From positions 13,589,033 to 13,653,032 of the forward strand of contig NC_053153.1 of the NCBI RefSeq assembly GCF_016808335.1: a stretch of 64,000 bases of DNA, given 5' to 3'. This DNA comes from Panicum virgatum. Taxonomy: Eukaryota > Streptophyta > Magnoliopsida > Poales > Poaceae. Positions 21,801 to 35,073 of the stretch are shown here, piece after piece; positions within the stretch are counted from its first letter, which is position 1; the number at the start of each line of letters is the position of its first letter. Position numbers and translations under genes: made by a program. Under the pieces are notes generated by a model, which saw nothing but the letters and a program-made list of their open reading frames with translations, did not search any database and was not told the DNA's origin.

Positions 21801-24800
21801 TGAATGAGTTGCACGATACTAGTTGCAAAACATGCCCATTTATGCCGATGCAATCAAGGAATAATGACAAAATATATTCCAACTCAGAGTGCAAATGCCC
21901 ATTTACGTATTATTTACAACATTTTCATCATTATTTGTAGTGTTAATTTTTTTCACTGTGATAATCTAATCAAATAGGATAAATGTAGGAGGCCTATAAT
22001 AGCTAAGTCCCTTTCTCTTTCATCATTAGATGATTCCTTTTTTTCAAAACTGGAAGATAACTGTTTTTTTAATGGCTAATAGTATGCTAACCAAGGGATC
22101 TCTAAACAGGTAGCAATCAGTTAGGCACTTTTGTGATATGAAAAACTTGCAATGGTCAGTAAACAAATTGATAGCTAGAGAAAATCTTAATTTCAATATT
22201 GTTCTTATGTAATTTTTCTACATTTATTTTGTACTTATGTATATTTTATAATAAACTAATTCTAGTAGCATATTTTCTTATTTCCTCCTTTACCTATGCA
22301 CAGATTTGCAATTGGTGGAGGGTTTTTTTTCAGTCTTTCAAATTTGATCTAGTGAATAATTATCTGAACTCATATCTTATCTTCTGTACTGGACATATCT
22401 CTTGGCCTTTTCAACTCGAGTGTATGCTAGTTTTTGTGATTGTATCTGCTGCATTCATAATGGCTGAATCACAAGCAACACCTAATTTCTGTCTTGATGT
22501 GTCCCGGTGGTTTTGGATAAGCAGTGGTGCATATACTTTTGTTATTCGGTAGTCTATTGAAATATACAGAGATTTAGCTCTTTTTTGCCACGACAAGAGA
22601 TTTTTTTACTCTATAACTTTTTGAAGTTTGTGGAAATTTCATGTTCCAGTTAATGTTTTTTTTCATATTTCAAGAAAAGGGTTATGCTCATTGCGCTTTC
22701 CACTTCTTCCACTTGTTGTGATGGATGATAGCTAGCTGTCTTTGCTTTGCAATTTGGCTGATTGAGGTGCTGGATGTATGTCTGGTTGGATACAATGTGA
22801 TTTTTTGGAGGTGTAACTTGCTAGCATTCCATTTTATGCTACGAGTATGCTGTACGTATCATGTTTTTAAAGGTGTAGTACACTGGTATTGTGGCAATTT
22901 TTTGTTTAAACATTTTATCTAATGGATGTGATTTCTTTCTATCTGCTCATCCTGTTCATCATATGGTGTTACAGTGCCGTGAAGGTCTTAGAAATTATTA
23001 TTTCAATTCAATCTAGCCTTTTTGTAGAGATGTGTGTTTAGATTAGCTTATAATTTTTTGGGTCCTTCACTTAAATTTTGCCTGCAATCTGCCATATGCT
23101 CACTTGCCACCTGAAAAAAATATAGGTAGTATATATCAATATTTCCCTATCAGTCCAGTGTAATTTTTCTACACATATATGACTCTGAATTATTTGGTCC
23201 ATCGAAGTTACATATTAGTATTATGAGCTTGCTTTGCTTAAGAAGATCAACTAGTTAAATATAATTGTTACGACTATTCTTTAACTAATTCGTCTGGCAT
23301 TTATCAACTTGTTTTTAAATGGTGGATGAGGCCAACCTTTTATCAATGATCTGGTTAGCCTTCGGCTTTTCTAGTTCCTGATACGCGTGGCCTTTCGTAC
23401 TTTAAGGCACTTACTATCTTCACACTCATATTTGTCTTGCTTATAAATAATCTTTGTATATTGATATAATTTTTATATTTTGTTCACCTATTTTTGTATA
23501 CCTTTTTTTTCTTTTGTAGGACATATGTGTCTCTGATATTGAGGTCTTGGTTGCCCATCTATTTGTATTTCTAGTTACAGTCCAACTATACAAATGTGAC
23601 ACCAGTGAGTAGTGATATAATTTTACTAATTTTATTGCGTCAATTAATTTTATTCAATTCTTGCCCTCCCATTTTTTTGGGTTTTTTTTTATGTTTAGTT
23701 TGCACTCAGTATGTGCCATTTGCAGGTCAAGGTGGTTCTCCACTCTGGTGTTGAGGTTGGGAGATCACTAGTATCTTGATGACTTAATGTGATATAGTAA
23801 GTTTCTGCTACCAGACTGTATGCTTCTCATTTTTTTTTGTTTAGATGAACCTATTAGCTGTCACATTCTAAATCTAGAATTTATTTTCCTCAACCAAAGT
23901 TCTTATGCTGAGTAACAGGTTTTCTTTGTGCACTTGTTACCTACAGAACATTCTTATTCAGTTTGCATCTCTTTTTTCTTCAGTCATATTTGCAATATAG
24001 TTGGGAAGGCATGCTGATACAAGTACCTTCATAGACTTATCATTATGCTATTTAATGTGGCTAGAACAGGTTGTACACATGGCTAGTTGGGTCATTTACA
24101 TTTTTTTTCAGTTCCTTGCTCTCAGGTATGTCCTTTAACGCAAAGTTTTTTTACAGTATTTTAAACATGTGTAATTTTAGGTCTTGATTGGTACAATTTT
24201 TCCCTAAATAAGTCAGGGAATTGTAAAATCGTCAAATATAATGTGTGACATAATAGGTTGTATCTTATTCCAATTTGTGGGATTCAACTTGATACAGCTT
24301 TGACTTTTCTAATAGTTTTTGCAATGTCACCTTGATGTCATCATCTAGAGTTGCCTGAGCACTCGATTTTCTTTCCAATATTGGAAGTGTGAAAAAGTTG
24401 TCTATATTTAGTGTACTGTTTTGGGAGTGCAAATCATCCACTAGATTTTGTAGATATGTATTGTCTTTTCTCTTGGTAGAATGTCTTCATTAATCTGACA
24501 AGTCTTGTTTTTCCAGATATGTCTGCCATTGATTAAATATCTAACCCTTGTTCATTGTGAACCTACGTCAACAGATAACTCAGGTACACTGAAAAAAGGT
24601 TATTCCTTTTTACTTATTACTCATGGTCTCATTCAAGGAATGCTGCTTCTCGTAGTTTCATCGGTTATCTATTTGTGATTCCATATTTAATTTTTAGACC
24701 ATTTGAGTTGATTTTATAATGTCAAGAATACAATGTGCATTTTTGGACTACATTTAATATCACATCTTGTTGAGTAGTAAAATTCTTTTGGTCTCGTGAT

Positions 24801-27152
24801 CTGTTGTGCATACAAAATTAATGGTTTGGACAACATGGTGCATTTATTAGAATTTCTTGACAAAGAGAGAGTAGTGAAACATGAAAGAATGTCTCATGCG
24901 ACCTATCTAGGTGTGTAGTATCTGATATTTGTATTGATCCATATTTTGTGTAATCCTGATCATGTATAGCTAGCTGCAAACACTTAAACTGTCACCTTTT
25001 ATTTGCGGGCTTGTTCATGGCATTAGCACCTGCAGATCATTGTCTTGTGTAGTTATGGGAACAAACTGTCTGTATTTTTCTGTGGCCATCAGGTTCCTCT
25101 TGGGCCGCTGTATGCATTGTATATGTTGTATGTGTGAAATGGGTGTAAAAATTGAACACATGCACCTTTGAACTGACAAAAACTAATTTGTTCCACAATT
25201 CTGGTTTGAAAATTTTAAGAATTTTGAACATTATACTATCCAAACAACAAAGTGTACAAACAAAACTTGGACCGTTATCAGGCTCAAAATGCTGCAGAGC
25301 TGTACAAATCAATCAGAAAAGTCCAAACATGCTTATTTGGTCCGCAACAGACAAAGGGGATCTGTTAGCATGCCCGTTAACATACAGGTAACATCAACAA
25401 ACGAAACAATAACAACAACGGTTGGATGAAAATGAAATCCAACGGTCTAAATACATCTAAACAGGTGATTGATGGATAGCTAAATTTCAGTCGATTGACG
25501 GGGAGATAGACCCTTTTTGTTTGAGAGCTTTAGCTACGACGATAAAGTATTCTTAGATTTCTGGAAAAATATCAACGTGAGTGATTCAATGTGTACTACC
25601 AAAGCTAAGAAATAAACATAATTAAATTTGAGTTCATATTGAAACACTAGTGAGCTGTGGAGGAATCCTCTTTAGTTCTTATGTACCAAATCTCTTTCAT
25701 TTCCTTTGTTTTCCGATCTCTGCTTACTATAGCCTTATCTATGTATGTTTCCATATTATACGTCACTTGCACTTTCTTTCCAGAATGAACTGTGTGCTCA
25801 AGTCGACAAATTCATTGTTGTAGCTGATTAGATGTAGTGTTATATATCCTCTATACTCCTTCCACCCTCCATCCCAGTCTCTCTCCCTTCCTCCCTCCCT
25901 TCCAAGGATCTTTGCCTGCTACCCTAAAGTCATCAAAGACACATCCTTAATTGTGTGCGCCGTTTCATCTCATCGAACACAATCATGACCACCATGATAA
26001 ACTTTAATGTTTGAGTTGTTTTACTCTAAATCACATCGCTATTCAAGTATGATTGCATCACCATTATTCTATCCTAATGTTTAGCTCCTGATTGTCCATT
26101 CCATTTTCATTATTTTATTTCCAAATTTATTTTTTATTAATTATATTTGACACATACTTTTATTTAGATATTTTTATTCAAAATTTATATACCAATTAAT
26201 TACTGATTTTAGCAAATTTAATTTTCAATTTAATATTTACAAATAATATTTGGCATGAAGTGTTTATGAAGTTGTATACCTTTTTAACTCAAATTTGATT
26301 ATGTATTAATTTTATTTTACCTCTACTATTTATTTAACTATTTTTCTACTTGATTTGCGCCTTAATTGCTATACAATCAATTAATATTTTTACCCTATTT
26401 TCTAATACCTGAATTTATCTATTTGTTATTCATATTAAATATAGACTCTTTGGTTAACTGCTAATAATTTCCTTATGCATTTAGTTTTGAATTTAGTTAT
26501 TCACTAAAAGTAACTCATTTTTCTAAATGTTATTTTTTTTTATTTTAAAATTCTGAATTTAGCTATTTACTAACCACATTCAATATGAACTCTTATTTTT
26601 TTATTTTAAATTTATCAATTTACTAATCGTATTCGATATGCTTTGATCATGTCTTATAGGTATGGACCCTTTTATAATATCCTAGTTTTTCTTTGCTTTT
26701 AAATTCTGAAATTAGCTATTTATTAATCATATTTTATATGGACTTCTGTGTTAGTTTAAATCGTTAGATCTTTATCAAATCTAATGGTGTAATTTTTTTT
26801 CTTTTTAGATTATGTGGAAATTTCTAGATCGTATCCGCGAATGTGGTGGCCTCTTTTAGTAGTCCCTTACTAGTATAACAGACTGCAACATCTATTTGAT
26901 GAAATTATCACACCGAGAAGACATCAATCCTCCATTCTAAATTATAGATCATTTTAGTTTTGTCCATATCAAACAATTTTACTTTTGATCATATATATTA
27001 GCATCTATAGTACTGCAAAATTAATGTATTACCAAGTAGTATATTCCGTATGGATTTAACAAAACCCATAGGTTGGCGTAAATGTCGAGGTTTTTTCATG
27101 AAGATATTCAAAGCTAGATATCTTTGACTTATAATAAAGATAATGTAAATTA
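21801..27152. other. AT-rich intergenic DNA without recognisable gene
   Basis: About 5.3 kb of AT-rich sequence with intron-like T-runs and many short frames. No conserved domain, paired repeat ends or RNA gene was found. It could be decayed transposon sequence or part of a non-coding transcript; nothing here decides. Confidence 0.4.
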
Positions 27153-27388
27153 CTCCCTTCATTCCAGAATATGGCTATGTTTAATTTTTTAAGTTAAAGT
27201 TTTTAATTTTAATAAAAATATCTCTAAAAATAAATTATTTCAAACAGAAAATTTTACATGTTATAATAGTTGGTTTCATGATAAATCTACTAATATAATT
27301 TTTATGTTATTAGCCTCTATGATTATTTTGCTATTTGTAGGTAAAATTGAAAACATCTAAACATAGCTATATTCTAGGACGGAGGGAG
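27153..27388. mobile_element. Stowaway-type MITE
   Basis: The left end CTCCCTTCATTCCAGAATAT and the right end (reverse complement) CTCCCTCCGTCCTAGAATAT are inverted and continue into AGCTATGT. The left flank is TA; the right flank is CG, so one target copy has probably mutated. 236 bp, AT-rich, non-coding. Confidence 0.8.
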
Positions 27389-27454
27389 CGTAATTTAGAA
27401 AGGATGGAGTCATAAACTTTGTAAATTTATACATGCTTGATATCTATCATTATA

Positions 27455-29085
27455 TGAGGGACCGAAACTGGCGACCAGAGAGGGGGGGGGGGGGGGGGGG
27501 TGAATGGGAGCCGATCAAAATTTCTTTCGAAATCTGAAACGTCGGCCTATGTCCCAAAATCACTGCAAGCCCTCGAACCTAGGTCAGCGAGAATAGCTAT
27601 GGACAAGCTATCTCGAAGCAGAACACCCAGGTCGCAGCGCGGAAGCAAAGCGAGTCGAAACGTAGAACTGGACTGCAGAGACTGGTCAGACCGGTTGCAC
27701 AGACCGGTCAGACCGGTCGGGCTGGGAATTCAAACTCCAGACCGGTCAGACCGGTCGCTCCCAGACAGCCCGCCAACAAAGCTCCAAATGTCAAATCTTG
27801 AGTAAATGAAGTCCAAATCCAACCAAACTTGGAGGAAAGCTTCGTAACTACCCCGTGAACATATCCCCAAAAGATCTCACCCAAAAGATTCACGGATCGA
27901 GAGAAATCGAGGAAAGATCGAAGAGGATTGAGGTTTTCTCAAGAACACAAAATCGCCAATTCGTGACAGCTCATGATTCCAGGGGGTTTGGCACTAGGCT
28001 ATATGCATAGGAATCGTTCTAAAGAGTTCATCAAACCACGAAATCAAGGGTTGTTCTCCTCCAAACAAAGAACACACTAAAAGAGGAGAATTGAACCCAA
28101 AACGCAAGAGAGAAGGGGAGGACGAGATGCTCAGCACACACAAGTGAATTGCAAACAAATTTCATCCATTAATTCTCAGAGGAATTCACCTATACAACAG
28201 CTAGAGCCATCCGCCCATCATCCACCCACTAGATTGAAGATAATAGCTGTAATCTAAACTCTCTTTGCGTTGGAGTCCTTGGCCCTAACCTAGAGCAGGG
28301 GCAGGGAGAAGTCAAAACACAGAGAAAACCAAAAGACTCAAGAGACTCGACCAGCCACGGGCTGGTGGGGGTATTTATACCCGGCTCCTGCGGCTAGACC
28401 GGTCAGACCGGTCCAGGGGACCGGTCAGACCGGTCGGGTCTGCAGCAGCCCGCTGTACACCCTCGATCGACGGCGGAGCTTCTTTCTTCGACTCGAAGTC
28501 TTTGCTGCGATGCCGCCACGTCGACGAAGTACCGGTCCGCGGTTTTGGAGGGTCCGCGAAACCCGGGTAGGTGGCCGGTTTTGAGAAAACCGCCAAAACC
28601 TCACGCGCGGGAAGATTCCCGCCTCCACGCCGTGGCCCTAGACGCCGTTCCCGCCTCGGCCTTCTGACGGCCCTAGACGCCGCCCGACGCCCGTCACCTC
28701 CTCGCCCGCAGCGAGGCCCTAGACGCCGTCGACGCCCGTCGCCTCCGTCAGTCCCGAGACCGACGCCCGTGCCTCCACGACTTGGCGTCTTCAACCGCCG
28801 TCCGCCTCCTTGGTTTTGTGGCGCAAACCAAGAAACCCGCCTTCCGTCGCCGCTTGCGCCCTTGATCCAGGAGTGGACGCCGCAGCTGTCGCCCGGTCCG
28901 AGCTCCGGTCCCGGCTGCCCTTCACCGCTGTCCACCTCACGGTCCATCGGCCACAGCACCTCCACGGCAGCTCCCCGTCGACACTCGACGCCCATGTACC
29001 TGCAATCCACAGACCAAGCGCACGATCACACCGCACGGTTGACAATTCACTCATCACAAGCAGGATAGAGTACTCTCGTTCCTCA
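27455..29085 (-). repeat. 3' LTR of the copia element
   Basis: 1631 bp. It contains a TATA-like GTATAAATAC on the minus strand (28,371-28,380), a run of 19 G at 27,482-27,500, and clusters of ACCGGTCAGACCGGTC near 27,687-27,752 and 28,399-28,435. It differs from its partner LTR by scattered substitutions, the G-run length and the number of ACCGGT units. Confidence 0.93.
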
Positions 29086-29097
29086 ATCTCCCCCTTG
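29086..29097 (-). promoter_or_regulatory. Polypurine tract of the copia element
   Basis: The minus strand reads CAAGGGGGAGAT immediately before the 3' LTR start TGAGG. This is the plus-strand DNA priming site in LTR-element replication. Confidence 0.85.
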
Positions 29098-30486
29098 ATG
29101 AGTGCATTGTCAACACACCACCTGAAAGCAGAGAAGTGATAAAAAGAGAAGCAAGAAAGCGAATAACTCAAGCAAGTGACAGAAAAGCTCTGAAAGTCAA
29201 GAATAGTCACTTACTCAAGCACAGATCGATTCCGTAAGACAAGGGCAACGGCTCGACGCAATCGATCAAAAGCCAAAACATGACTCCTCAAAGACAGAGG
29301 TAACGCTCGACGCAGTCATGCAAGAAGCAGAGGGAAAATGAGGAAACCCGGAGCCAAAACCAAAGCAGAAACTCCCCAAGCAAAGTTTTTCCCTCTCACA
29401 AGTGCAACTCTCCCAAAATGATGCACTCTCAAAGCCCTGTGCACAATAAGTGTTTCAAAAATCAAACAAGTCTCCCCCTTATTCGATCACTTCTCCCAAA
29501 ATTCTCCCCCTTGTTGGCATATGCACACATCAAGTCGAAAAAGACCTAAAGCTCCCCCTGAAGCTGAAACTCCCCCTGAATAGATACTATGCAATGAATG
29601 CAATGCAGGAGGTGTAAGTGAAAGCATTCAGGGATACAATGATATGAGCAACATCTAGTCACAAGCACGTGTGCATCCATAAACAAGACCTGCATCCAGC
29701 TCAACAGGGTATATCAAATCAGTCTAGAGCTAGGCAAGTTCAGTTTAGGAGAAATAAAAGCATCACTCATTATCTAGCACTAACAAGTAGGGAAAGGAAA
29801 TCAGTGCTACTCATACTCATACAGGTGAGCCAAACCAGCCAAAACAAGTTGCCAACATTCATTTTTCAATCAAATTTATAGCAAACAATTCTTAATGCCA
29901 GGGGTTGAAAGCTTGTCATGCTTTACTTAGCAACAAGGCTAAGCATATGCCAAAAGACAATCAGAAACTTAAAGCACTCGTTTCAGTCATGCACAGCCTT
30001 GCCCGGGTTCTCACAAGTGCAAAGTGAGCCGTCCCGAAAGCTCGATCAGTGCGACAAGCAATCCCACCTGGATCTTTTCAATCCATTTCAAGAACAGTTC
30101 AAGCAATTTTATCAGATTTAGATCATTTCAAGTATGAATTGCTGAACGAAAAGCTACACTAGCATGAATATGATAGCAAAGCATATCAATACGCCCTAAC
30201 ATGCTAGTAGCCAAGACAGGGTGATCATGTTTTCAGATTTTCAAATCAAAATAGCTTAACTCAGATGATGTCATATACACAATGGAGCAAGCTATACATG
30301 ATCAAGTTTATCAACTCACACTAGCAGGCTCTAGAAGATCATAGCAATGTATACAAGAATGCTAGTGCAAGTGAGACAATGCAAAATGCAAACATGTACA
30401 ATGCATATGCACAATGCAACTACCAAACTTAGAAAACAAAGAGAAGCAAATAAAATCTACAAAGCTAACCAAAGAAAAGTCAGCAA
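29098..30486 (-). other. Non-coding 3' internal region of the copia element
   Basis: About 1.4 kb between the RNase H stop and the polypurine tract. It contains CTCCCCCTTGTTGGCATATG (minus strand CATATGCCAACAAGGGGGAG), a motif typical of SIRE-like elements after pol, and other purine-rich runs. No convincing envelope-like frame was found. Confidence 0.7.
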
Positions 30487-33400
30487 TCAAAAGGGGTAAC
30501 AAACCCCAAGCTCCCCTCGCAAGCGAGCAAAGGTGTCCTGCTCAAGCGGTTTGGTGAGAATATCTGCGGTTTGCCTCTCTAAAGGGACATGGACCAAGTC
30601 TATGTGGCCTCTCTCATGGTTATCTCGCAGGAAATGGAACCAGATATCTATGTGTTTGGTTCTGGAGTGTAGGACAGGGTTCTTTGCAATGCTAATGGCT
30701 AACATGTTGTCTACAAAGATGGGAACCCTACCAAAACTCAACCCATAATCCTGCAAAGTTTGCTTCATCCAAAGGATCTGGGAGCAGCAGCTAGCAGCGG
30801 CAACATACTCAGCTTCTGTGGAAGAAAGTGCTACGCTAGCCTGCTTGCGAGAGGACCAAGACACCAAAGATGTACCGAGAAATTGACAAGTGCCGGATGT
30901 TGACTTGCGATCCAACCGACACCCACCGAAATCGGCATCAGAAAAGTCCACCAAAACCAGAGAAGAATCCGCAGAAAACCAAAGACCAAATTCAGGGGTG
31001 AATTTCAGATACCTGAAGATGCGTTTCACCACCTGCCTGTGGGAGGTGCGCAGAGAAGCCTGGTAGCGCGCACAAAGGCCGACGCCGAACTGAATGTCCG
31101 GCCGGGTCGCCGTCAGGTACAGGAGAGAGCCGATCATGCTCCTGTACTCCTTCTGGTCCATCGCCTCGCCGTCCAAGTCCTCATCAAGCACCGTCGAAGT
31201 GCTGATCGGAGTCGGCTGAGGTGATAAGTCACTCATGTCGAACTTCCGCAGCAAGTCCCTGGTGCACTTGGCTTGATGGACGAACGTGCCCTGAGGAGTT
31301 TGCTTGATCTGCAGCCCAAGGAAGAACTGCAGCTCACCCATCATGCTCATCTCGAACTCCCTGGACATCTACTCAGAAAACTTGGGGACAAGAGCGTGAG
31401 AAGAGCCACCAAAGATAATATCATCCACGTATATCTGAACCAAAAGAAAATCAGTGCCAGATCGCATGAGGAACAAAGTTTTATCAACACATCCCATTTT
31501 AAATCCCTGAGCCGGCAAAAAGGTTTTCAATCTATCATACCAAGCTCTAGGTGCCTATTTCAAACCGTAAAGAGCTTTCTAAAGTTTATAAACACGGTTT
31601 GGAAACTTGGGATTTTCAAAACCAGGGGGTTGCTTCACATAAACCTCTTCTTCGATAAAACCATTCAAGAAGGCAGATTTAACATCCATTTGGAAAACCT
31701 TAAAACCCTTGGAAACAGCAAATGCAAGAAAGATTCGAATAGCTTCTAAACGAACAACAGGGGCAAAAGTTTCCTCAAAATCAATACCCTCTTTTTGGCA
31801 AAACCCCTGGGCAACAAGACGAGCCTTGTTCCGAACAACCAAACCATCCTCACCCTGCTTGTTTTTGAAAACCCACTTCGTTCCGATGGGATTACAAGCA
31901 GGTGGAGGCTCGACTAAGACCCAAACTTGGTTTCTTTCAAAATTTTAAAGTTCCTCATGCATGGCATTGACCCAATTAGAATCAGAAAGAGCGTGTCCAA
32001 TATCTTTGGGCTCAAAAGAGGCAACAAACGCTGAATGAGCAAAGCCAGCGATACTTGTTACCTTGGACCTGGTGACTCGCTCGTTGAGATCACCTAGTAT
32101 CTGTTGAGGTGGATGGCGACGCTGAATGTGTCGCGGTGCTTCCCGTGTCGAAGTCGCCTCCTCCTCAACCAAAGCTGGTGCCTCCTCAGGTGCAGCTGGT
32201 GAAGCCTGAGTCACCTCCTCGATCAGCCCCCGTGAAGTAGACGTAGTCGGATCGGGGCCGTCATCATCGTCCGAGCTCGTGGCGGAGGCAACTGGGTCCA
32301 CAACACGCGTGGTAGCCTCAGCCTCGCCCTCCGCATCTTCTTCCTCCTCATCTTCAAAGATGGAGGTTCCGAGCTCATCATCTCCTGCAACTTCAAAGAC
32401 AGAAGAATTTCACGGTGCAGTCTCGTCGAACGTGACTTCACAAGTCTCTCTGACGATGTTAGTATCAATAATCAGCACACGGTACGCTCTAGAGTGAGAA
32501 GCATAACCGAGAAAAATGCCGTCAGACGAATGAGACTCAAACTTATCAAGATTTCCATCTTTCAGCACAAAGCACCGGCAACCGAAAACTCTGAGGTGGT
32601 CAACACGGGTTGGCGTCGAAACCGCAACTCATAAGAAGTCCTGTGCATGAAAGCACGCAAGAAAATGCGGTTGGACACGTAACAAGCGGTGTTAACTGCC
32701 TCAGCCCAGTATTTGCGAGGAGTCCTATGATCATCGAGCATCGTCCTCGCCATCTCAACCAGCATCCGATTCTTCCGCTCTACAACTCCATTCTGCTGTG
32801 GAGTGTAGGGAGAAGAATACTGGTGTTCGAGCCCTTGATCACTGCAAAAGGCGTCAAAACGAGCGTTTTTGAATTCTGTGCCATTGTCACTGCGGATCGC
32901 TCTCATGGCCTGGGGTAACTCGTTTTTCAACCTCAAGATCAAGTCTCGAACAAACTCGGAAGCCTCATCCTTGGTTCTCATGAAAAAGACCCAACAATAG
33001 CGAGAAAAGTCGTCCACAATCACAAGAACGTACCACTTCCCACCAACAGACATCACCCGACAAGGACCGACAGTGTCCATGTGTAGCAACTCTCCAGGGT
33101 GAGAGGTCATCACCTGATTAACAGGCGGATGTGAAGTGGCAATCATCTTCCCGTGGCGACACGGATGGCAAACAAGGTCCTATTCAAACTTCAATTTGGG
33201 CAATCCTCGGATCAGACCAAGTGAGCTCAGTCTCGACAACAAGTCAAAGCTCAAATGTCCAAGTCTCCTATGCCACTTCCACATAACAGAAGAAGGACCA
33301 GCCAACAAGCAACGAGAAGAGCCAAGAGGAGTTCCAGAGAAGTCAACCAAGAAAACCCGATCGCGAGGTGTAATCCGACAAACCAAATCTCCTCTGGAAT

Positions 33401-35009
33401 CAAGAACACGCGAACAGCCCTCCTTGAAGTGAACCTCAAACCCCTCATCAAGAAGTTGCGAAACAGAGAGCAAATTAAAGCCAAGATTCGAAACCAAAGC
33501 AACTTCTCTTAGGGTAAAGCGATCAGAAACTCGAATAGCGCCAAGTCCACGTACCTTTCCTCTTCCATTATCCCTGAACACAATGTACTCTTTTGAGCGC
33601 ATCGGGGTGAGGCTGGAGAACCATTTGTCATTTCCGATCATGTGGCGCGAACAACCGGAGTCCTTGATCCACCTGTTCTCCAAGCCTCCGACCTCTGAAT
33701 CGCTCTCGGATCCAGGAGAAGAGCCGGAGTGCGTCGGTGTAGCATGTCCACCCGAAGATGCACGAGCACCATCGCCTTCGCCCGCCATGGTGCAGAAGCT
33801 CTTGCGCCGACCGGCCGCCAAGCAAAGGCCGATGAAGCCGGTGCCTTCCTTGTCCCGCTTCTTCTTCTTCTTGTCGTCGTCATCAGAGGTCGGTGAAGAA
33901 GAGCGGTCGGTGTTGGAGCTCTTGTCGAGGTCGCTGAGCTGCGCCAGGAAGGCCTTCTCCCGCTTCTTGGCCTTGTACTGGAAGCGCTTCTTGAACGACT
34001 CCTTGTCGAAGCATCCTCCCCGGTCACGACTATGGTGTTTGTGGCGCCGACGCTCCTTGTTGGAGCCTCCCTCGTCGCGGTCGCGGTGGCGGTAGTAGTC
34101 GAAGGAGTTGTTCTGGCCACCGCCGGACTTCTTGGGGCAATCAGCGACGAAGTGGTTCAGATCGCCGCAGTTATAGCACCCGGGGTTCTTCTTCCTCTGT
34201 TTGTTGTGGTAGACGCGCTGGAACTTGCTGATCAGGAGGCACAAGTCGTCGTCGCCCAGTGTCTCCAGCTGCTCATCTGAAACAGAAGGCAAAGAGGCAA
34301 GAGAAAAGCTAAGAGCAGAGTTAGCGTTAGAGCTCGATCCATCACCTGGGCCAGTCACAAGAGCGATGCTCTTGGAAGGAGGGGCACCATTGAGCTTGGC
34401 TCGTGTCTGGTTATCCACCTCCGTGGCCTTGAGCTTGCTGAAAAGCTCGTTCACGGTCAGAGTCTCATAGCCTACAGACTCAATGATCGTGTTCACCTTG
34501 AGATCCCACACAGAGCGGTCAAGTGCGTAGAGCAACTTGAGAGCCTTCTCGTGCTCTGTGTACTCAAGGGCACTAGCAGATCTGTTCGCATTGACTTTGT
34601 TCACAATCGACTGAAAACGACTGAACATCAAGTCAATGCTCTCACCCGGCTCCTGTGTGAAGTTCTCGTACTCACGCCGGTGAGTCTCGAACAGTCTGGC
34701 CTTCACCTGAGGTGTACCCTCGTGGTAGTTCTCAAGGCACGTCCAAATTTTGTGGGCTTCCTGAAAACCCTGGACACATGAGAACTCCGCACGAGAAACG
34801 CCAATGAACAAGGCATTGACGGCCTTGGCGTTAGCCTCGTGCTGGGTCACCTGGAGAGGTGTGGTCCGAACAGCAAGCACCTCGTAAAGCTGGTTCGTGG
34901 TAATTTCCTAGACATCGGCTCTCATGCTCTGCAGGAAGGCTCTCATGCGAACCTTCCAGTAGGCATAGTCCTCGCCGGAAAACACCGGGATCTTACCAAG
35001 ACTCGCCAT
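30487..35009 (-). pseudogene. Copia gag-pol polyprotein, broken
   Basis: The start codon is at 35,009-35,007 (MASLGKIPVFSGEDYAYW). In order: a gag domain; one zinc knuckle, CYNCGDLNHFVADC; a Lys/Arg/Asp-rich stretch; protease with DSGCSRHM; the pre-integrase zinc region (HRRLGH...CHPC); integrase core with RSDNGTEF and VERKNR; reverse transcriptase with [10 protein letters not shown] and YVDD; and RNase H ending GVCYPF. Defects read directly: TAG at 34,910-34,908 in gag, TAG at 33,182-33,180, a 1-nt loss near 32,607, TAA at 31,947-31,945, TAG at 31,581-31,579, TAG at 31,557-31,555, and TAG at 31,371-31,369. Most stops are explained by C-to-T or G-to-A changes at Gln or Trp codons, as expected from deamination of methylated DNA. 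A coiled-coil and second zinc knuckle present in the 56-kb element are missing. Confidence 0.93.
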
Positions 35010-35059
35010 GGTCGCCGAGTGGTTTTCGAACCGGTTAAGGTACTGAAAACCTCAACCGA

Positions 35060-35071
35060 GCTCTGATACCA
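35060..35071 (-). promoter_or_regulatory. Primer binding site of the copia element
   Basis: The minus strand reads TGGTATCAGAGC, complementary to the 3' end of initiator tRNA-Met, two bases inside the 5' LTR. Confidence 0.92.
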
Positions 35072-35073
35072 AT

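Noticed and set aside
21801..27152. Decayed multi-exon gene in the intron-like AT-rich stretch
   Set aside because: Splice-like sites are common in such sequence, but no two candidate exons gave a recognisable continuous protein. A Helitron was also considered; no convincing CTRR hairpin end was found.
27675..27760. CRISPR-like look of repeated ACCGGTCAGACCGGTC
   Set aside because: Units are irregularly spaced, lack unique equal-length spacers, occur inside a plant LTR and have no cas genes. They are LTR motif clusters.
29098..30486. Envelope-like gene between pol and the 3' LTR, as reported for some SIRE-type elements
   Set aside because: No long minus-strand frame with signal peptide or membrane segments remains; only short broken frames were seen.
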